From Roseiarcus sp963842835 (GTDB lineage Bacteria > Pseudomonadota > Alphaproteobacteria > Rhizobiales > Beijerinckiaceae), in contig CAWJIB010000006.1 in NCBI GenBank assembly GCA_963842835.1, positions 62,001 through 126,000 of the forward strand: a stretch of DNA of 64,000 nucleotides. The letters are read 5' to 3'. The stretch's first letter is position 1; each line of letters starts with the position of its first letter. Below, one piece after another: positions 60,087 to 64,000 of this stretch. Made by a program: the position numbers and the translations under genes. The notes beneath the pieces are model-generated. The model was not told where the DNA came from and did no database searches. It saw only the letters and a program-made list of their open reading frames with translations.

Positions 60087-60587
60087 TCACGCCATCGCTT
60101 CGGCGGCGAGCGCGACGAGAGCGACCGCGACGGCGAGGAATTTCGCGCTCGTGCACAGGCCGGCGGCGCGCGCGATCGCCAAAGCGCGGGCGGGATAACG
60201 GCCGAGAACGGTCAGCAGCAGGACGTTTTCGCCGTAGTCGAACGCCGCCGCCGCGATCGCGGCGCAACGGACGATCGCCGCCGCGGGCGCGAGGGCGGGA
60301 TGAACCGCCGCCAGCGCTGCAGCGAAGTGGAAGAACGTCGCGCCGTAGACGATCGGAAACGCCATGTCCACGAGCAGCATCCGGCGATAGCCGCGCCGTC
60401 CTTCTTCGCCGTAGGCGTCGAGCAGGGCGTACAGCGTGCGCGGCCCATAGCCGAGACGAGCGTCCGGCTGGATCGCGCCGCCGGCGCGCCGTCGCAGGGC
60501 CAGGACGCCCCCCGGGGCGAGCCAGAAGAAGGCGAGGAACGCGCCGTCGGCGACGAGCAGGGCGATCGCAACGATGGATTGGCTCAC
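60087..60587 (-). CDS. polytopic membrane protein of unknown function
   Basis: This 166-aa protein has about four membrane helices (near residues 4-26, 74-95, 100-125 and 142-163). Between them is a cytoplasmic loop, DARLGYGPRTLYALLDAYGEEGRRGYRRMLLVDMAFPIVYG. The loop pattern recurs in uncharacterised bacterial membrane proteins, but I cannot name the family. It is on the same strand as the glycosyltransferase, 57 bases upstream of its start, so the two may be co-transcribed. Confidence 0.7.
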   Translation of the reverse strand: MSQSIVAIALLVADGAFLAFFWLAPGGVLALRRRAGGAIQPDARLGYGPRTLYALLDAYGEEGRRGYRRMLLVDMAFPIVYGATFFHFAAALAAVHPALAPAAAIVRCAAIAAAAFDYGENVLLLTVLGRYPARALAIARAAGLCTSAKFLAVAVALVALAAEAMA

Positions 60588-60636
60588 CGTTGACCTCCCG
60601 CGACGCCGACCCCTCGCACGGCGCGACGGCCGCCCG

Positions 60637-61812
60637 TCAGCTAGCCGCCGCTTGTTCCGCTTCGCGCCACTCCAGCACGACGACCTTGCCGTTTTCGACC
60701 GTCAGCGCGAGTTTTCCGTATTTGAGTTCGAGCGCGCGCGCGCCGAACAATTTTCGTCGCCAGCCGCGCAGGGCGGGCACGTCGGCCTTGTCGTCGCCGG
60801 CGATGGCCTCGAGATCGTCGACGGTGGCGATCATCTTGCCCGCGACGCCGCTTTCGTCGCTGACCTGCCGCAGCAGCACCTTGAGCAGTTCGACCGTCGC
60901 CGCCGAGCCGGCGCCGTTGCGCCGCTCGCGTTCGATCTTGGGCAGGCTCTTGGGATCGCGCGCAAGGCCGCGCTCGACGGCGGCGAGGATTTCCTCGCCG
61001 GCGCGCGAGCGCTCCATCCCGCGCGGGAAGGCGCGCAGATTGGCGAGCGCTTCCTGGCTGCGCGGCGCGGCGAGCGCGACCTCGACCAGCACGTCGTCCT
61101 TGAGGACGCGCGAGCGCGGCACGTCGCGGGCCTGAGCCTCGCTTTCGCGCCAGGCGGCAAGATCCATCAAAACAGCAAGATCGCGTGGTTTCCTCGCGCG
61201 CGTCTTGAAGCGCTCCCAGGCGCGCTCGGGATGCTGTTCGTAGGTCGCGGACGAGGTGAGGACCTTCATTTCGTCCTCCAGCCAGGCGAGGCGGCCGGAC
61301 TTCTCGAGCTGGGCCTGCAGCGCGCGATAGATGTCGCGCAAATGCGTGACGTCGCCAATGGCGTAGTCGATCTGCGCCGGAGCGAGCGGTCGACGCGCCC
61401 AGTCGGTGAAGCGCGAGGATTTGTCGATCGCCACCCGGCATATCGATTGCGCGAGTTCGCTGTAGGAGACTTGGTCGCCGTAGCCGCAAACCATCGCGGC
61501 GACCTGCGTGTCGAACATCGGGGCCGGCACCAGTCCGGCGAGGTTCCAGAAAATCTCGACGTCCTGCCGCGCGGCGTGAAAGACCTTAACGACGTCCGGG
61601 TCCGCCATGAGCGCGAACAGCGGCGCCAGATCGAGACCCGGGGCGAGGGCGTCGATCGCCAGCGCTTCCTCGCTCGATGCGACCTGGACGACGCACAGCA
61701 CCGGCCAGAAGGTCGTCTCGCGCAGGAATTCGGTGTCGACGGTGACGAAGGAATGCCGGGAGAGGCGCTCGCAGGCGAGCTCCAGCTCGGACGTCGTTGT
61801 AATCAGCGTCAC
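60637..61812 (-). CDS. rnd: ribonuclease D
   Basis: This 391-aa 3'-5' exoribonuclease has the DEDDy sites: FVTVDTEFLRE (DxE, about residue 21), FHAARQDVEIFWNLAG (about 78-93) and YAIGDVTHLRDIY (about 134-146, YxxxD). Two HRDC domains follow (DLAVLMDLAAWRESEAQARDVPRSRVLKDDVL and a second near 300-345). It trims tRNA and other stable RNA precursors. Length is typical for alphaproteobacteria. Confidence 0.93.
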   Translation of the reverse strand: MTLITTTSELELACERLSRHSFVTVDTEFLRETTFWPVLCVVQVASSEEALAIDALAPGLDLAPLFALMADPDVVKVFHAARQDVEIFWNLAGLVPAPMFDTQVAAMVCGYGDQVSYSELAQSICRVAIDKSSRFTDWARRPLAPAQIDYAIGDVTHLRDIYRALQAQLEKSGRLAWLEDEMKVLTSSATYEQHPERAWERFKTRARKPRDLAVLMDLAAWRESEAQARDVPRSRVLKDDVLVEVALAAPRSQEALANLRAFPRGMERSRAGEEILAAVERGLARDPKSLPKIERERRNGAGSAATVELLKVLLRQVSDESGVAGKMIATVDDLEAIAGDDKADVPALRGWRRKLFGARALELKYGKLALTVENGKVVVLEWREAEQAAAS

Positions 61813-61819
61813 GTTGTTT

Positions 61820-62527
61820 TTATCCCTTGGCGACCGGCGGCGGGCTCTTCACCCGATCCTTGCGGACGGGCGGGGGCGCGTGCCGGGGCATGCCGAGGCG
61901 CTTGTCGAGATAGGCGCCGACCGTCTCCTGCAGGTCCTCGATGCAATCCTCGAAGAAATGATTGGCGTTGGCGATCACGGCGTGCTCGATCGAGATGCCC
62001 TTCTGGGTTTTCAGCTTCTCGATCAGCGCCTGCACTTCCTTGAGCGGCGCGACGCGGTCCTTGTCGCCGTGGACGAACAGGCCGGAGGACGGGCAGGGCG
62101 CGAGGAAGCTGAAATCGAAGCGATTGGCCGGCGGCGCGATCGAGATGAAGCCCTCGATTTCGGGGCGGCGCATCAACAATTGCATGCCGATCCACGAGCC
62201 GAAGGAGACGCCGGCGATCCAGCACGCGCGAGCCTCCGGGCTGATCGATTGCGCCCAATCGAGCGCCGAGGCCGCGTCCGACAATTCGCCCTGGCCGTGA
62301 TCGAACGCGCCCTGTGAGCGCCCGACGCCGCGAAAATTGAAGCGCAGCACGGAAAATCCGCGCTCGGCGAAGGAATAATATGTGTTGTAGACGATCTGAT
62401 TGTTCATCGTGCCACCGAACTGGGGATGCGGATGAAGCACCACCGCTATCGGCGCGCCGCGCTGCTTGGCGGGATGAAAGCGGCCTTCGAGCCGGCCGGC
62501 CGGGCCATTGAAAAAGACTTCGGGCAT
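61820..62527 (-). CDS. alpha/beta hydrolase
   Basis: This 235-aa protein has the oxyanion-loop segment VVLHPHPQFGGTMNNQIVYNTYYSF (about 29-53). The nucleophile elbow is GVSFGSWIG (about 105), the acid is in VHGDKDRVAPLKEVQ, and the histidine is in NANHFFED (about 187-194). It ends in a basic/proline tail. Similar hydrolases are commonly found beside cysteine desulfurase/suf genes in this order, and here a cysteine desulfurase gene is divergently placed. Substrate unknown. Confidence 0.85.
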   Translation of the reverse strand: MPEVFFNGPAGRLEGRFHPAKQRGAPIAVVLHPHPQFGGTMNNQIVYNTYYSFAERGFSVLRFNFRGVGRSQGAFDHGQGELSDAASALDWAQSISPEARACWIAGVSFGSWIGMQLLMRRPEIEGFISIAPPANRFDFSFLAPCPSSGLFVHGDKDRVAPLKEVQALIEKLKTQKGISIEHAVIANANHFFEDCIEDLQETVGAYLDKRLGMPRHAPPPVRKDRVKSPPPVAKG

Positions 62528-62835
62528 TGCGTCTCCAGACCAACTCGTCTCGCGCCTCGCTCAGGGAAGCGCGCTTGGGTTCCGCCGCGACTTGCCTGAC
62601 CGCTAAAGCCTTGAGCCGGCGCGCCCCTCGGGCGCCCCGGAAGCGGGGGCCGGGGGTTAAGCGAACCTTGCGGCGGGCTTGGCGCGCGCGTATGTGTCAA
62701 ACGCTCGGGCAGGGCGCGGAATGGGCCTCATAGCACGTCCCGCCCTATCAATTGCAAGGAAAAAAGGCATTCGAGCGCAGCCTCGGGCGCGCCTTTCTCC
62801 CTTTGCGGCCAACCAATCCACGGGTTCGACGACGC

Positions 62836-64000
62836 ATGGCGTCTCACGACATTCCACGCGCCTACCTCGATTACAACGCGACCGCCCCCATGCGCCCCGA
62901 GGCGCGCGCCGCGGTTCTGGCCGCGATGGATCGTCTCGGCAATCCCTCCTCGATCCACGCCGAGGGGCGCGCCGCGCGCGCGATCGTCGAGGACGCGCGA
63001 CGCGCCGTGGCGGAACTCGCGGGCGTCGAGCCGCGCTGCGTCGTCTTCACGTCCGGGGGCACGGAGGCGGCCAATCTCGCGCTCACGCCGGCGATCGGCG
63101 CGACGGGGCTCGAGCAGCCTCTGGCGCGCTTGATCGTCGGCGCCGGCGAGCACCCTTGCGTGCTGCACGGTCATCGCTTCGCGGCCGAACGGACTGCGAT
63201 CGCGCCGCTCGGCGCCGACGGGCGGATCGATCTCGACGCGCTCGCGGCGCTGCTCGATTCGAGCGACGGGCGCCCGGCGATGCTCGCTTTGCAGGGCGCC
63301 AACAACGAGACCGGCGTGATCCAGCCCGTCGCCGAAGCGGCGGCGCTCGTCCATGCCGCGGGCGGCCTCGTCGTCTGCGACGCCGTTCAGCTGACGGGAC
63401 GGGCTGATGTCGCCGTCGCGGCGCTCGGCGCGGATTTCCTCGTCCTCTCCGCCCATAAATTCGGCGGTCCCAAGGGCGCCGGCGCGCTCGTCGCCGCTCG
63501 CCCCGAACTCGCCGTCGGCGCGCCGCTGTTGCGCGGCGGCGGGCAGGAGCGCGGCGCGCGCGCCGGCACCGAAAACGTCGCCGCGATCGCCGGTTTCGGC
63601 GCGGCCGCGCGGGCCGCCGGCGCGGAGCAGCGCTGCGAAAGCGCGCGGCTCGGCGCATTGCGCGACTCTCTCGCCGAACGCGTGCGCGAGCGCGCGCCCG
63701 ACGCCGTGATCTTCGGCGCCGGGGCGCCGCGCCTGCCCAATACGTTGTGCTTTTCCGTTCCGGGCGTCGCCGCGGCGACGTTGGTCATCGCGCTCGACCT
63801 CGCGGGGGTGGCGGTCTCCGCCGGCTCGGCCTGCTCCTCGGGCAAAGTCACGCGATCGCATGTGCTCGACGCCATGGGCGTCGAGCCTGACCTCGCCGGC
63901 GGGGCGATCCGCCTGAGCCTCGGCTGGGCGTCCGACGAGGCCGACGTCAGGCGTTTCGGCGAGGCGTTCGGCGAGACGATGGCGAGCTTGCGCAGACGGC
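62836..64000 (+). CDS. cysteine desulfurase (NifS/IscS-like), 3' end outside the window
   Basis: At least 388 residues are in the window, with no stop before the end. Motifs are YLDYNATAPMRPEARAAV (about 10-27), CVVFTSGGTEAANLAL and the PLP-lysine in LSAHKFGGPKGAGALV (about 208-223). The catalytic cysteine is in SAGSACSSGKVTRSHVL (about 328-344). It mobilises sulfur from cysteine for Fe-S clusters. The class I-like sequence upstream of a probable suf cluster is common in Hyphomicrobiales; the following genes are not visible. The ATG at 62836 starts directly before the conserved region. Confidence 0.92.
   Translation, partial: MASHDIPRAYLDYNATAPMRPEARAAVLAAMDRLGNPSSIHAEGRAARAIVEDARRAVAELAGVEPRCVVFTSGGTEAANLALTPAIGATGLEQPLARLIVGAGEHPCVLHGHRFAAERTAIAPLGADGRIDLDALAALLDSSDGRPAMLALQGANNETGVIQPVAEAAALVHAAGGLVVCDAVQLTGRADVAVAALGADFLVLSAHKFGGPKGAGALVAARPELAVGAPLLRGGGQERGARAGTENVAAIAGFGAAARAAGAEQRCESARLGALRDSLAERVRERAPDAVIFGAGAPRLPNTLCFSVPGVAAATLVIALDLAGVAVSAGSACSSGKVTRSHVLDAMGVEPDLAGGAIRLSLGWASDEADVRRFGEAFGETMASLRRR

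Noticed and set aside
1..64000. CRISPR arrays, rRNA genes and insertion sequences
   Set aside because: No regularly spaced long repeats, no rRNA-like stretch, and no transposase outside the phage-like element were seen.

Overview
The window looks like the chromosome of a high-GC alphaproteobacterium, most likely of the Hyphomicrobiales (Rhizobiales). The strongest evidence is the order dusB(nifR3)-ntrB-ntrC-ntrY-ntrX-dat-hfq-hflX (28.4-38.6 kb), which is characteristic of that group. The genus cannot be named from the sequence alone.

Layout. (1) 0.6-4.4 kb: a five-gene operon for a compact 2-oxoacid/acetoin dehydrogenase. It holds E1-alpha, E1-beta, a free-standing 77-aa lipoyl domain, a free-standing E2 catalytic domain and a dedicated lipoate-protein ligase. 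No E3 gene and no subunit-binding domain are present. (2) 5.08-28.23 kb: an integrated phage-like element in a tRNA-Gln(CTG) gene, bounded by a perfect 48-bp direct repeat. From left to right it carries a tyrosine integrase, an AlpA-like protein, small coupled ORFs, a primase-helicase followed by a dense CCGATCA repeat array, and small and large terminase subunits. Then come portal, a gpW-like protein, tail assembly chaperone, a GIY-YIG/NUMOD3 homing endonuclease, a tape measure gene with an apparent -1 frameshift, and a right-hand accessory segment that is partly AT-rich. No protease, major capsid, major tail tube, lysis or CI-type repressor gene could be recognised, so it is either decayed or a satellite-like element. 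(3) 28.2-38.6 kb: the tRNA followed by the nitrogen-regulation cluster and hfq-hflX.

(4) 38.8-45.6 kb: an iorAB-type molybdenum hydroxylase, an isoprenylcysteine-methyltransferase-like membrane protein, a GNAT acetyltransferase, a class A beta-lactamase, an ATP-grasp-like protein and a GcvR-like ACT-domain protein. (5) 45.8-52.1 kb: a broken FAD-dependent dehydrogenase, a 4-OT tautomerase, a complete sugar ABC importer (binding protein, double ATPase, two permeases) and a convergent SMP-30/gluconolactonase. Together these suggest a sugar or sugar-acid uptake and lactone-hydrolysis locus. (6) 52.2-64 kb: mostly housekeeping genes: a DUF2161-like protein, a SnoaL-like protein, mazG, a double cold-shock protein, parE, a GT4 glycosyltransferase, rnd, an alpha/beta hydrolase and a truncated cysteine desulfurase at the right edge. 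The last two may lead into a suf operon outside the window.

The least explained parts are the split-E2 operon with its own ligase, the repeat array beside the primase-helicase, the capsid-less packaging module, and the accessory genes between the tail module and attR (24.7-27.9 kb). All functional statements are based on motifs read by eye; no database search was run.
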